Positions 24,432 through 33,697 of a stretch of DNA of 64,000 nt are shown here, in pieces. Source of the DNA: Murinocardiopsis flavida (lineage in GTDB: Bacteria; Actinomycetota; Actinomycetes; Streptosporangiales; Streptosporangiaceae); NCBI RefSeq assembly GCF_003014485.1, contig NZ_PYGA01000011.1, positions 1-64,000 of the forward strand, given 5' to 3'. A program made the position numbers and the translations under genes. A model generated the notes under the pieces. That model searched no databases and was not told the DNA's origin. It saw only the letters and a list, made by a program, of their open reading frames with translations. The first letter of the stretch is position 1. Each line of letters starts with the position of its first letter.

Positions 24432-25325
24432 TCAGTCGAAGAGCTCCTCGGCGCGGGAGACAGTCACGGCCCGAGTAACCCAGGTGGCCAACTGGTCGAG
24501 GTCGGTGCAGGATGTGACCCGCTCGCGGACCTCGTCGGACACCGCGATCCCCCGGGTATCCAAGACCCTGAGCACACTCTTGGCCTCGCCGCTCGCCTCT
24601 CCCTCGGCCTTGCCCTCGGCCTTGCCCTCGCGGTAGATGCGGCCCACGAACTCGGTCTTGGGCTCGAAGATGCCAGCGTCCACAGTGTCCTCCAGGTATT
24701 TCCTGCTCACGGCGGACAGCGCGGCGAGCACGTAGTCAGAATACAAACTGGTCTTGTTCTCGTCGAGGCTGGCGAACGCGGCGCCCAACGCGTCCAACTC
24801 CGCGGGGTCCTCGATCCGGTGCACCATTGCGGCGAGGATCGTCATCTGCGGATTGTCCTTTGCGACCTCCTGGTCCGTCACAGGTTCGAGGGCCGTCAGC
24901 GGCAGTGCCAACGGGCGGAGCATGTGGCGCCCGCCGCCAAGGTCGATCGTCTCCGAGCACCACCGGGCGACTCCGGCCGACGGGGTCAGCACCAGGAGGA
25001 TCACGGGGCAGCGCAGCCGCGCCCGCAGGTTCGCCGTGTAGGCGGGCCAGCTGAAGCGCTTGTTCTTGTCGGGCTTGGTCTGGCATTCGACGATGATCGC
25101 GAACACCGGCACGGGGTCTCCGCCCTCGGCGGGCGTGCTCTCGCAGACCACGACCGAGTCGGCGCGCAGCTCCGGCGGCGCCGTGGTGGTGGCGTCGCCG
25201 CTGTCGCACCGCGCCCTGGAGTACTTCGGCCGCTCTGTGTCGGCGACCTTGTCGAGCAGGTAGACCGCCAAGTCGGGCACATGGCGGATGAGGTCGAGGG
25301 GAAACTCGTGGTCGAGTGACGGCAT
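24432..25325 (-). CDS. Rpn/transposase_31-like PD-(D/E)XK nuclease family protein
   Basis: 297 residues from the ATG at 25325. The N-terminal half contains a PD-(D/E)XK-like core: PELRADSVVVCE supplies the Asp, and IIVECQTKPDKNKRFSWPAY supplies the E-x-Q pair and the downstream basic helix. The C-terminal half contains the repetitive REGKAEGKAEGEASGEAKSV helix and a small C-terminal domain, as in Rpn-type recombination-promoting nucleases. In E. coli such proteins nick DNA and raise RecA-independent recombination; activity here is inferred. It lies directly beside copy 1 of the 164-bp inverted-repeat element. Codon use is slightly less GC-biased than in its neighbours. Confidence 0.75.
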   Translation of the reverse strand: MPSLDHEFPLDLIRHVPDLAVYLLDKVADTERPKYSRARCDSGDATTTAPPELRADSVVVCESTPAEGGDPVPVFAIIVECQTKPDKNKRFSWPAYTANLRARLRCPVILLVLTPSAGVARWCSETIDLGGGRHMLRPLALPLTALEPVTDQEVAKDNPQMTILAAMVHRIEDPAELDALGAAFASLDENKTSLYSDYVLAALSAVSRKYLEDTVDAGIFEPKTEFVGRIYREGKAEGKAEGEASGEAKSVLRVLDTRGIAVSDEVRERVTSCTDLDQLATWVTRAVTVSRAEELFD

Positions 25326-25418
25326 GGCGATGAAATTAGGGCGCACGTACGACAATTCGCAGCTCAACGGCGAAACGTCCGGATATGTCGACTCTTGTGG
25401 TCGACCCGTGCGGACCGT

Positions 25419-25862
25419 TCAGGTCGCCGGGATCCCGTACACGCGGTCGACCCGGATGCGGACGACGAGGCGGCGGTCGGCGACCATCGCGCGGCGGTAG
25501 TCGTCCCAGTCGGGGTGCTCGCCGCCGATGGCGCGGTAGACCTCCACCAGTTCGGCGAGGACGGGGTCGCCGGGCGCGGTGGCGACGTCCGACAGTTCGG
25601 CCGCGCCCTCGGCCACCGCGTACGCCCACGGGTGCGGTCCGGTCACGTGCACGCTGACCCGGGGGTCGCGGCGCAGGTTGTGGACCTTGGCGCGGTCTGC
25701 GGTCGTCGTGAAGCGCAGCAGCCCGGCGTCCTTCTCAGCGGCCTTCTCCGCGGTGAAGCCGACGGTCGACAGCTGCGGGCGGCCATCGCGCTTGAGTGTG
25801 GCGACGACGCCGTGGCGGGCTTCGGTGATGAGGGCGCGCAGCCCGTCGTCCTTGTGGTCCAT
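25419..25862 (-). CDS. PPOX-class F420/FMN-dependent oxidoreductase-like protein
   Basis: 147 residues, split-barrel flavin/deazaflavin-binding fold. The motifs GVVATLKRDGRPQLSTVGF, LRFTTTADRAKVHNLRRDPRVSVHV and DWDDYRRAMVADRRLVVRIRVDRVYG are those of the actinobacterial PPOX-class F420-dependent group. ATG at 25862 is preferred (AGAGTGG upstream) over a TTG four codons earlier. It stands alone on the minus strand. Substrate unknown; such proteins reduce or bind F420, FMN or related cofactors. Confidence 0.88.
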   Translation of the reverse strand: MDHKDDGLRALITEARHGVVATLKRDGRPQLSTVGFTAEKAAEKDAGLLRFTTTADRAKVHNLRRDPRVSVHVTGPHPWAYAVAEGAAELSDVATAPGDPVLAELVEVYRAIGGEHPDWDDYRRAMVADRRLVVRIRVDRVYGIPAT

Positions 25863-25976
25863 ACCACTCTGCAACGCCGCGTGCGCCCCGCGGATTCCGG
25901 TGCGGGGCCCGCACCCTGAGAATTCCCGTGTGGCACCTCAGCGGGACCTCAGCCCCGCGGATCCCGTTCTATGGCC

Positions 25977-26669
25977 TCAGTCGGCCGAGCGCTCCGTTGC
26001 CGGGCCGAAGAGGTGGCCCGGCATCTGCTCGGCGAGGTCGATGAGGTGGTCGGCCATCGCCAGGCCGGTGGGGACGTCGACGGCCCCCTTGCGCTGCTCC
26101 CAGGTCAGGATGTGCCCGCCGGTCAGCCGGAACGGCAGGGTGCGCGGGCCGTCGAGGTGCAGCCGCCGCAGGGCGGGGCCGAGCGCCTCCAGCGCGAACG
26201 CCTCGTCGTCGGTGGTGATGTGGAAGGCCGCGTCGAACTCCGCGTCGCCGGTCTGGAGGTCTTGGGCGCCGACGAAGTTCAGCAGCTTGTGGCCGACGTG
26301 CTCCGGGGCGACCTGGAGCCCCGGGGTCGGGCCGGGCAGGCGCACGGCGACGATCTCGTAGGGGGTCGACGTCTGCTTGGACGCGCCTTCACCGGGCACC
26401 GTGTAGTCGTACTTGAACACCGCGACCGTGCGGCCGCGGTACGTGCCGGAGACCGCGTGGCGCGCCGCGTGGGTGACGCCGCCGTCGAAGGGCGCGCCGC
26501 GGAACCCGGCGACGAGGGCGCGGTCGTTCTCCCGGTAGGTCCAGCCGTTCTCCTTCGCCCATGCGACCACCGCGTTGCTCCGCCGCCGCCCCCGCGCCCA
26601 GTGGAGCGCGAAGAACACGACGCCGACGGCGATGATGCCGCCGATGGCGAGTTCGACCGGGATGTCCAC
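25977..26669 (-). CDS. Membrane-anchored protein, unknown function
   Basis: 230 residues from a GTG. One N-terminal transmembrane helix (ELAIGGIIAVGVVFFALHWA) is followed by a basic stretch (RGRRRSN) and a soluble domain of about 190 residues, so the bulk should be cytoplasmic. The domain begins WAKENGWTYRENDRALVAGFRG, a pattern seen in several actinobacterial membrane-tethered proteins of unknown role. No catalytic motif was recognised. It lies between the PPOX-type gene and the conservon, all on the minus strand, with gaps that make cotranscription uncertain. Confidence 0.65.
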   Translation of the reverse strand: MDIPVELAIGGIIAVGVVFFALHWARGRRRSNAVVAWAKENGWTYRENDRALVAGFRGAPFDGGVTHAARHAVSGTYRGRTVAVFKYDYTVPGEGASKQTSTPYEIVAVRLPGPTPGLQVAPEHVGHKLLNFVGAQDLQTGDAEFDAAFHITTDDEAFALEALGPALRRLHLDGPRTLPFRLTGGHILTWEQRKGAVDVPTGLAMADHLIDLAEQMPGHLFGPATERSAD

Positions 26670-26842
26670 AGGGATTGCCTTTCAGAGGCCGCGCCGGGGC
26701 GCGGGTGGGGTCGTCCGGGCGCGCCGACGAAGCGCCCGTCCGGACGAGCCGGCTCCTCTCAGCATGGTGGCACAGGACGGTGGCTCAGGGTGGTGGTGCC
26801 GCCATGGCACACCGCCGTGGCGCCCCGATGGCGCCGCGGTGG

Positions 26843-27457
26843 TCACCGCCAGGAGCTGTTCCCGCCGGTGGATGTGGGCTGGGCCTTGTCGCCGACCGTG
26901 ATGGCGTGTTCGACGAGGGTGATCAGGGTGTCCTTGGTGGACCCCCGGTCGCGGGCGTCGAGTTGCACGATCGGGATGGTGGGGCTGAGGGTCAGCGCGT
27001 CGCGGACTTCGTCGGCGGCGTGCGGGTAGTAGCCGTCGAATCCGTTGATCGCCACGATGAAGGGCAGGCGTGCCTCTTCGAAGTAGTCGATCGCGGGGAA
27101 GCAGTCGGCGAGCCGGCGGGTGTCGACCAGGACCACCGCTCCGATGGCGCCCTTGACCAGGTCGTCCCACATGAACCAGAAGCGGTGCTGGCCCGGGGTC
27201 CCGAACAGGTACAGGATCAGGTCGGAGTCGAGCGACACGCGGCCGAAGTCCATGGCCACCGTGGTGGTCTGCTTGTCCGGTGTCTTGGCGAGGTCGTCGA
27301 CGCCCACGCTGGCGCTCGTCATGACCGCCTCGGTGGTCAACGGCACGATCTCGGAGACGGAGCCCACGAAGGTCGTCTTGCCGACGCCGAACCCTCCGGC
27401 GACGACGATCTTGACCGACGTCATCGCGCTCGCCGAAGCGCCGCCGTCGTCGGCCAC
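26843..27457 (-). CDS. cvnD: Conservon GTP-binding protein CvnD
   Basis: 204 residues from the GTG at 27457, two bases from the cvnC stop codon. A Ras-like G domain: Walker A GGFGVGKTT, switch region DFGRV, G3-like FGTPGQHRFWFMW, and G4-like INGFD. Conservon GTPases act with the roadblock and DUF742 proteins and a membrane histidine-kinase-like protein in a eukaryote-like signalling complex that influences development and antibiotic production in Streptomyces. It is the last gene of the cvnA-B-C-D set here. No cytochrome P450 gene (cvnE) follows. Confidence 0.93.
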   Translation of the reverse strand: MADDGGASASAMTSVKIVVAGGFGVGKTTFVGSVSEIVPLTTEAVMTSASVGVDDLAKTPDKQTTTVAMDFGRVSLDSDLILYLFGTPGQHRFWFMWDDLVKGAIGAVVLVDTRRLADCFPAIDYFEEARLPFIVAINGFDGYYPHAADEVRDALTLSPTIPIVQLDARDRGSTKDTLITLVEHAITVGDKAQPTSTGGNSSWR

Positions 27458-27458
27458 G

Positions 27459-27965
27459 CTAGAGCTTGCGAAGTCCACTGAGCACCCTTTCAAGCAGGTT
27501 GGCGTTGGGCCGGCTGTCGGCGTTGAGCGAAGAGCGGATCTGGACCAGCCCCTGTTCCGACATGTCCGCAACGAGGACCCGCGCCACGCCGAGCGGGATG
27601 CGCAGGAGTGCGGAGATCTCCGCGACCGAGCGCAGTTCCCGGCACAGGTCGGTGATCGCCTGGCATTCCGGGGTGAGCATCCCGAACTCGTTGCGGGCCG
27701 TGGCCGTCGTCGTGATCAACGCCTCCATCGGCAACTGCGACCGCGGTTTGGTGCGGCCGCGGGTCACCGCGTAGGGACGAACCGGCGAAGCATGGGACGC
27801 TCCTTGCGCAGCCCATTGCTGTTGGTCGTGTGGTTGCTGGCCCGGGGGCTGCGGAACCTGGCGGGGGGTCTCCCCGCCTCCGGCCTCCTCGGGCGGGTGT
27901 GCCGCGCCGGGAGGTCTGTTTCCGAACCACGAGGGGCTCCCGGTATCTCTACCGTGAGATGCCAC
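27459..27965 (-). CDS. cvnC: Conservon DUF742 protein CvnC
   Basis: 168 residues. The N-terminal 50 or so are Pro/Gln-rich and disordered. The DUF742 domain follows (VRPYAVTRGRTKPRSQLPMEALI, CRELRSVAEISALLRIPLGVARVLVADM), a winged-helix-like fold. GTG at 27965 is chosen because AGGAGG at 27971-27976 is correctly spaced from it; an adjacent GTG three bases earlier is too close. It sits 20 bases after cvnB and just before cvnD, so B-C-D are one transcript. Confidence 0.92.
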   Translation of the reverse strand: MASHGRDTGSPSWFGNRPPGAAHPPEEAGGGETPRQVPQPPGQQPHDQQQWAAQGASHASPVRPYAVTRGRTKPRSQLPMEALITTTATARNEFGMLTPECQAITDLCRELRSVAEISALLRIPLGVARVLVADMSEQGLVQIRSSLNADSRPNANLLERVLSGLRKL

Positions 27966-27985
27966 CACGTCCTCCTGTCGGTGGG

Positions 27986-28387
27986 TCAGTAGATTCCGGA
28001 GGTGCGTGCCGTCGGGGTAAGCGCCCGGCCCGCCCGCTCGACGAGCAGGGTCATCTCGTAGGCCACGAGCCCGAGGTCGCATTCTGCGGCCGCGAGGACC
28101 GCCATGCACGAGCCGTCGCTGATCGCCATGATGAGGAGCAGACCGCGCTCCATCTCCACTACGGTCTGCGCCACCGCTCCCCCCTCGAACACCCGGGCGG
28201 CGCCCTGGGTGAGGCTGGAGAGCCCGGAGGCGATCGCGGCGAGCTGGTCGGCGCGGTCGCCGGGGAACCCCGCCGAGGCGGCGAGCGGCAGGCCGTCCGA
28301 GGACACCACGATCGCGTGTGCGACGTCGGGCACGCGGTTGGCGAAGTCAGTGATCAGCCAGTTGAGTTCATTCACCGGTTGATTCAT
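27986..28387 (-). CDS. cvnB: Conservon roadblock/LC7 protein CvnB
   Basis: 133 residues, one roadblock/LC7 domain: LNWLITDFANRVPDVAHAIVVSSDGLPLAAS, then QLAAIASGLSSLTQGAARVF and LLIMAISDGSCMAVLAA. It presumably forms dimers that regulate the partner GTPase CvnD. ATG at 28387. About 280 bases lie between the cvnA stop and this start; that stretch holds relatively AT-rich sequence and may contain a separate promoter for cvnB-C-D. No reading frame is credible there. Confidence 0.94.
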   Translation of the reverse strand: MNQPVNELNWLITDFANRVPDVAHAIVVSSDGLPLAASAGFPGDRADQLAAIASGLSSLTQGAARVFEGGAVAQTVVEMERGLLLIMAISDGSCMAVLAAAECDLGLVAYEMTLLVERAGRALTPTARTSGIY

Positions 28388-28668
28388 CTGCTCTCCTGTA
28401 GATCCTGATGCCGGCGTCGGCCGTCCAGAATACGGGCGATCCGGCCATCGGTGTTCTTCGATAGCGACTTTTTCAGGGGAACTGCGCGTACTGCAACCAC
28501 TGCCGGAACTTCGGATATCACGCGGCTTGTGCGCGATTGTCCACGAAGTGCGAATGATGCTATTTCATGGGGCGCACCCGGGTCATGGGGACCCCCGGAA
28601 CACGCGCGTCCGGCCCGTTCCCGGCGCCTCGGGCAAGGGCACCGACCCGTCGTTCGGCGGGGCATCGC

Positions 28669-31600
28669 TCAACTCTCCTCGGGTGTCGAATCGCCGAGTT
28701 CCGTGCGCCCCTGCCGGATCCCCTTCTGGAATCCGGTGAACCGGTTGCGAACGGTGTCGGCGGATCGTGACGTGATCTGTTTGAAGTTCTCCGGTTGCGG
28801 AGCAGTACCGGGAACAAGGTTTGCCTTAGGGACCCGTTTTGGCAACCCCGAGGTGGTGAGACCGCCCGCGATGGGGTCGGCCGCCGTGCGTGCGGCCTTC
28901 CAACCGCGGTCGGCGTCGGAGCGCCAGTCGTCGTCGCGGCGCTGCGGCGCGGCCGGTGCGGCGCCCGGACGGCGTTCGCCCGCGCTCTCGCCGCCGCGGC
29001 CTGCGCCGGAGGCGTCGGACCCGCCGGAGACAACGGGGATGGGCCCGGTCTCGTCACCGGCGTCGTCGCGGCTCGGCGGCGGCGGTGCCGACACGGCCGG
29101 GCGCCCGGACCGCCGCCGGAACCAGTTCGACTCGATGGAGTCGAAGATCGGCAGCGAATCGCTGTGGCTCTCCGGCGAGGGCGGCACCACGGTGTTCTGG
29201 CCCGCGCCCGCGGAGGCGCCGTAGCGCTTCGACAGGTAGGCGGTCGACCCGTAGCCGTCGCGCGCCTCCGGCTCCGGCGGGTACCGGCGCTCGTGGCGGT
29301 TGGCGGGCGCCTCGGGGCGCTCCGGCGGCGCCGCGGTGACCTCCTCGCGCGGCGGCGACTGCCACCCGCTCGACCACCCGGCCGATTCGTGCCCGGCGGT
29401 CTGGGCCGGGCGCTCCTCGCGCGCGGGGGGCTCGGGCGCGGCGCGGCGCGGCTCCTGCCATTCCTGCGGTGCAGGTCGCTCCTGCCGCTCCTGCCGTGCG
29501 GGGGGCGGCTGGACGGACGGCCGGTCGAGCGGCGGCCGGAAGGCGTCGCTCTGAGGCTCGCGCCGCACGGGCCGCTCCTGGGGCGGTTCGGCCGGGGTGT
29601 CGAGGGCCGGGCGGTTCCACCCGGCGTCGGTCGACCAGAGGTCCTGCCCGCTGGGCGGGTACTCCTCGGGCTCCGCCGCGCTCTGCGGCTGGCTGCCGTG
29701 GTGCCCCGGCGCGCGCTTGGGCAGGGACGACGGCGCCTCGGGCGGCGGGCTCTGCCACACGGACCGCTCGGGTTCGGCCTGCGGCCGCCACTCCTCGGCG
29801 GGGTCGGCCGGCGCGGGGGACGCCGCGAACGCGGCGGTGGCCTCGGCGTAGGTGTCGGGGACGCCGGGGGGCGCCGCGCCCAGCGCGGGCGGTGCGTCGC
29901 CCGCGCTGATCAGCAGGTCGGCGGGGAACAGCGCGAACGCGGTGATGCCGCCGTTGTGGGCCTCGCTGATGCGGACCCGGATGCCGTGCCGGGCGGCGAG
30001 GCGGCTGACCACGAACAGGCCCATGCGGCGCGACACCGCAAGGTCGATGACCGGCGGCTCGGCGAGCCGCTGGTTGATGAGCGCGAGCTCGTCGGGCGGC
30101 ATGCCGATGCCGCTGTCGGTGACCTCGACCTGCACGGCGCCGTGGTCGACCTGGCGCGCGGTGACCGACACCTGGGTGTCGTGCGAGGAGAAGGTCGTGG
30201 CGTTCTCGACCAGCTCGGCGACGAGGTGGATGACGTCGTTCACCGGGCGGCCCAGCACGGAGATGTGCGAGGGCGCCCGGACGTTCACCCGCTCGTACTG
30301 CTCGACCTCGGAGATCGCGCCGCGCAGGACGTCGACCAGCGGGACGGGCTGCGCCCACTTGCGGGTGTTGTCCTGCCCCGAGAGGACCAGCAGGTTCTCG
30401 TTGTTGCGGCGCATGCGGGTGGCGAGGTGGTCGAGCTGGAACAGGTCGGAGAGGCGGTCGCCGTCCTGCTCGCTCTGCTCCAGGCCGTCGATGAGGCGGA
30501 GCTGCCGTTCCACCAGGGTCTGGCTGCGGCGGGACAGGTTGACGAACATCGCGTTGACGTTGCTGCGCAGCGCGGCTTCGTCGGACGCCAGCATGAGCGC
30601 CACCCGGTGGACCTCGTCGAAGGAGCGCGCGACCTCGGCGATCTCGTCCTTGGTGGTGACCTTGACCGGGGTGACGACGATGTCGTCGGGTTTGGCGCTG
30701 GTCTCCTGCATCCGGGTGATCGCGTCGGGCAGGTCGGTCTCGGCGATGCGGATGGCGCCCTCGCGCAGCGTGCGCAGGGGGCGCAGCAGCGAGCGGATCA
30801 CCATGCTGGTGGCGAAGAAGACGGCGAGCAGCACCGCGAGGACCAGCAGGGCGTCGAGGAGGGCCGCGTTGCGCGCGTTGTCGCGCAGCTCGGCGGCCTG
30901 CTCGCGGACCGAGCCGGCGGTGTTCTCCTCGACCTTCTGGAACCGCTCCAGCGAGGTGTTGGACACGTCGAGGTAGGTGCGGGGGTTGACGTCGGAGGTG
31001 GTGCCCGAGATCGCCTCGCCGTCGCCGATGCGCATCTTCACGCGCAGCCGGATGGTGCTCATCTGGCTGACTTCGAGGCCGGTGTAGGTGGTGTCGAACG
31101 TCTCGCGCTGGGAGGCGGAGGCGCTGGCCATGAAGTTCTGGATCTCGTTCTCGTAGCGCGCGCGGCTCTGCTCGACGGCGGCCTGCACACCGCCCGACAT
31201 GCGCTTCTGCATCAGCGAGTTGAGCATCAGCGCCGACTCGAAGGAGAGCTGCTCCCTGGCGTTGCCGAGGGCGGTCATGGCCCGGACGCTCTCGCGCAGG
31301 GGGGTGTCCTCGGAGTTCTCCGCGATGGTCTCGTTGAAGGCGCCGAGGGGGGTGATGATCTGCCGGTACTTGGTGACGGTCGGCAACAGGGTGATGCGGG
31401 TGTCGGTGACCTCGCCGCGGATGGTCTTGAGCTCTTCGAGGCTGCTCATCATCGACTGGAGCCGGCCGGCGATCAGGTCGCTGCCGGGGTCGCCGAGTTC
31501 GGCGCGCCCGTTGCGGACCTCGTTCGCGGCGCGGTCGACGACGTCGCGCTGGTCCTCCAGCTCCTTCAGGCGGGTGTCGGAGCGGTTCGCCGGGTCGGGC

Positions 31601-31929
31601 GACCCGGCGATGTAGGCGGCGGTGAGCAGCCGCTCCTTCCCGAGCGCGTTGCCGAGTTCCACAACGGACTCACCGAGTACCGCCATGCTCTCGATTCGCT
31701 CGTGGGTGAAGGTGTTGGAAACACTCTCGGCGATGCGCAGGCCGCCGAGCAGGACCGCGACGGCGGTCGGGATCACGACGAGCGCGACGAGCCGGGGGCG
31801 CACCCGCCAGGCCCGCGGAGACCACCACCGGGTACGGCGCGGCTCGGCGGGGCCGCCGGGGTCGCCGCGCTCCGCGTCGATCTCGTCGTCCGCGTTGGCG
31901 GCTGTGCTGTTCGTCGCTCGTGTCGGCAC
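28669..31929 (-). CDS. cvnA: Conservon sensor histidine kinase-like protein CvnA (NIT domain)
   Basis: About 1086 residues from the GTG at 31929; an ATG at 31983 is the alternative and adds a less protein-like leader. A first membrane helix (LVALVVIPTAVAVLLGGL) precedes an extracellular nitrate/nitrite-sensor-type helical domain of about 280 residues. A second helix (LLVLAVLLAVFFATSMVI) leads to a HAMP-like linker, a dimerisation region with LFQLDHLATRMRRNNENLL, and a HATPase domain (ELVENATTFSSHD, DSGIGMPPDEL). The C-terminal roughly 430 residues are Pro/Glu/Arg-rich and disordered. Whether it has kinase activity is not known for most conservons. It heads the cvnA-B-C-D set. Confidence 0.92.
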   Translation of the reverse strand: MPTRATNSTAANADDEIDAERGDPGGPAEPRRTRWWSPRAWRVRPRLVALVVIPTAVAVLLGGLRIAESVSNTFTHERIESMAVLGESVVELGNALGKERLLTAAYIAGSPDPANRSDTRLKELEDQRDVVDRAANEVRNGRAELGDPGSDLIAGRLQSMMSSLEELKTIRGEVTDTRITLLPTVTKYRQIITPLGAFNETIAENSEDTPLRESVRAMTALGNAREQLSFESALMLNSLMQKRMSGGVQAAVEQSRARYENEIQNFMASASASQRETFDTTYTGLEVSQMSTIRLRVKMRIGDGEAISGTTSDVNPRTYLDVSNTSLERFQKVEENTAGSVREQAAELRDNARNAALLDALLVLAVLLAVFFATSMVIRSLLRPLRTLREGAIRIAETDLPDAITRMQETSAKPDDIVVTPVKVTTKDEIAEVARSFDEVHRVALMLASDEAALRSNVNAMFVNLSRRSQTLVERQLRLIDGLEQSEQDGDRLSDLFQLDHLATRMRRNNENLLVLSGQDNTRKWAQPVPLVDVLRGAISEVEQYERVNVRAPSHISVLGRPVNDVIHLVAELVENATTFSSHDTQVSVTARQVDHGAVQVEVTDSGIGMPPDELALINQRLAEPPVIDLAVSRRMGLFVVSRLAARHGIRVRISEAHNGGITAFALFPADLLISAGDAPPALGAAPPGVPDTYAEATAAFAASPAPADPAEEWRPQAEPERSVWQSPPPEAPSSLPKRAPGHHGSQPQSAAEPEEYPPSGQDLWSTDAGWNRPALDTPAEPPQERPVRREPQSDAFRPPLDRPSVQPPPARQERQERPAPQEWQEPRRAAPEPPAREERPAQTAGHESAGWSSGWQSPPREEVTAAPPERPEAPANRHERRYPPEPEARDGYGSTAYLSKRYGASAGAGQNTVVPPSPESHSDSLPIFDSIESNWFRRRSGRPAVSAPPPPSRDDAGDETGPIPVVSGGSDASGAGRGGESAGERRPGAAPAAPQRRDDDWRSDADRGWKAARTAADPIAGGLTTSGLPKRVPKANLVPGTAPQPENFKQITSRSADTVRNRFTGFQKGIRQGRTELGDSTPEES

Positions 31930-32428
31930 GGACCCTCGCAACCTTTCGTGTCGCCGCCTCAGGCATAGGGACAGTTTCCTCATGATCACGGGCCCGCCTG
32001 CCGCGTGCGCACCACACCCGTGGCCGCACGGCATCGGTTAGGAGACGGTGACCGTCCGTCCGGTCCGTTGACCGATGGCCTGTCGCGACGGAGAAATCGG
32101 CGCTGGGTCAGGACCCGCCTCATGAGGAGGGAGAGGCGTCGCGCACCATTAAACCGAAATGGTGCACCTGAGGTCGATAGCGTACCAATCGACTTAGACG
32201 CCTCGGATACCGCATTCTGCCGCACCCCGCGCGGACCTGCGCCGACGAGTCCGGGACGAATACGGGCACTACGGGCGCCATTTACGGTCCCCGCCCAGAT
32301 AGCACCGCCGCGGGCGCCCTGTGATCGTATTCCATAACTTTTTGAACACACCGCGTGCAGACTGTGAACACCCCAGGTCGCGTGGCACCGTGATCCCTGT
32401 CAGCGCCGGTCGTATCGGGGGGTCGTCC
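31930..32428. other. Divergent promoter region of cvnA and the VanY-type peptidase
   Basis: About 500 bases without a credible gene. An inverted repeat GCACCATT-N7-AATGGTGC (32143-32165) and a short palindrome CCTCATGAGG (32118-32127) lie near the middle and could be regulator sites. AT-richer stretches near 32320-32345 may hold the peptidase promoter. Confidence 0.55.
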
Positions 32429-33583
32429 GTGCAGCAAAGGGTGCCGCAGTCCGTGCCGCAGCAGCGCCGGAGACCGGCCGGGCGGCGTCCCGGCGCGCGC
32501 CCGGCGGCCCGGTGCGCCGCCGCCGCTCTCGCGCTGGCGCTCCTCGCCCAGCCAGGCGCGGCCGCGCACACCGACACCGGGGACACCGGCGACCCCGGCA
32601 CCGTGCGGGCCCGGGTCGCCGAGGTCCAGAAGGAGCTCCGCGGCCTGCACGCCGCATCGGACCGGGCGGCCCTCGCCTACCGCGACCAGAGGACGAAGCT
32701 GGCCGCGGCGCGCACCGACTACCGGGAGTCCGCGGAGAAGGCCGACCGCGCCGCCGAGCGCCGCAAGAAGGCGCGCCGTACGGCCGCCAGGCACGCGGTG
32801 AACGCCTACAAGGGCTCCGGCGCCGAGGGCATCACCACGTGGGCGCACAAGGACGGCCTGAACGAGACCATGGCCCGCAGCGGCTACATATCGCTCCTCG
32901 CCGGGCACCGCGACTCGGCGCTGAAGACCGCCGAGGCGGCCGACTCCGCCGCCGAGAGCGGGCGCAAGCGCGCCGACGCGGCCTACACCACCCAGCGCAA
33001 GACGGCGCGCTCGGCGGCACGCGCCAAGGAGGACGCGCTCGACGCGGTGCGCAAGCAGGAGAAGTCGATGCGGAGCATCCTCGCCGAGCAGACGCGGATC
33101 GAACGCGCGTACGGCTCGCCGGCAGCGGCGGCGCCGAGCGGCGGCGGAGGCGGCGGCGGAGGCGGAGACTGCGCCGCGGGAGCGGAGGCGGCCTCGGGGT
33201 TCGGCAACGGCCGCGTGCCGGAGTCGGAGCTGTGCGCGCTGCCGCAGCCCGGCCAGTTCCTGCGGGCCGACGCCGCCGCGGCGTTCGCCGACCTGGACGC
33301 CGCCTACCGCGGGCGGTTCGGCCGGCCGATGTGCGTCACTGACTCCTACCGCCCGATCGACGAGCAGGTCCAGTTGTTCCGGGAGAAGGAGCAGGGGATG
33401 GCGGCCCGGCCGGGGACCAGCACGCACGGCCTGGGGATCGCCGTGGACCTGTGCGGCGGGGTCGACGGCGAGGACACCGCCGAGCACCGCTGGATGCTCG
33501 CCAACGCGCCGGAGCACGGCTGGGACAACCCGCAGTGGGCGCGCGGCGGGTTCGAGCCGTGGCACTGGGAGTACAACGGATGA
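32429..33583 (+). CDS. Secreted D-alanyl-D-alanine carboxypeptidase, M15/VanY family, with coiled-coil front
   Basis: 384 residues. GTG at 32429 follows a run of G at 32417-32422. A twin-arginine-rich basic N-terminus and hydrophobic core (CAAAALALALLAQPGAAAH) make a signal peptide. Residues about 55-230 are a charged coiled coil. A Gly-rich linker of nine glycines leads to the M15 domain. The zinc site is complete: H333 and D340 (STHGLGIAVDL) and H379 (EPWHWEY), and substrate-contact residues lie in DSYRPIDEQ. It should trim the terminal D-Ala of peptidoglycan stems outside the cell. It is divergent from the conservon. Confidence 0.92.
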   Translation: MQQRVPQSVPQQRRRPAGRRPGARPAARCAAAALALALLAQPGAAAHTDTGDTGDPGTVRARVAEVQKELRGLHAASDRAALAYRDQRTKLAAARTDYRESAEKADRAAERRKKARRTAARHAVNAYKGSGAEGITTWAHKDGLNETMARSGYISLLAGHRDSALKTAEAADSAAESGRKRADAAYTTQRKTARSAARAKEDALDAVRKQEKSMRSILAEQTRIERAYGSPAAAAPSGGGGGGGGGDCAAGAEAASGFGNGRVPESELCALPQPGQFLRADAAAAFADLDAAYRGRFGRPMCVTDSYRPIDEQVQLFREKEQGMAARPGTSTHGLGIAVDLCGGVDGEDTAEHRWMLANAPEHGWDNPQWARGGFEPWHWEYNG

Positions 33584-33655
33584 CGCCGGCCGGGCGCCGC
33601 CGCGCACCGTCAGTGCGACCGGCCCTGTGCCTCGGCCCCGGGCTACGGCTCCGGG

Positions 33656-33697
33656 ACCTCAGTTCCCGGACTTCGGCTCCCGGACTTCAGCTCCCGG
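33656..33697. repeat. 14-bp tandem repeat covering a stop codon
   Basis: Three 14-base units (33656-33669, 33670-33683, 33684-33697; consensus ACTTCAGCTCCCGG) run through the stop codon (33687-33689) of the minus-strand FAH-like gene. Between 33584 and 33655 nothing else was seen. Confidence 0.8.

Noticed and set aside
28795-31968. Open frame of about 1057 codons on the plus strand opposite cvnA
   Set aside because: It is the GC-rich antisense shadow of cvnA; composition is dominated by Arg/Gly/Val/Asp with no domain, and cvnA has clear motifs on the other strand.
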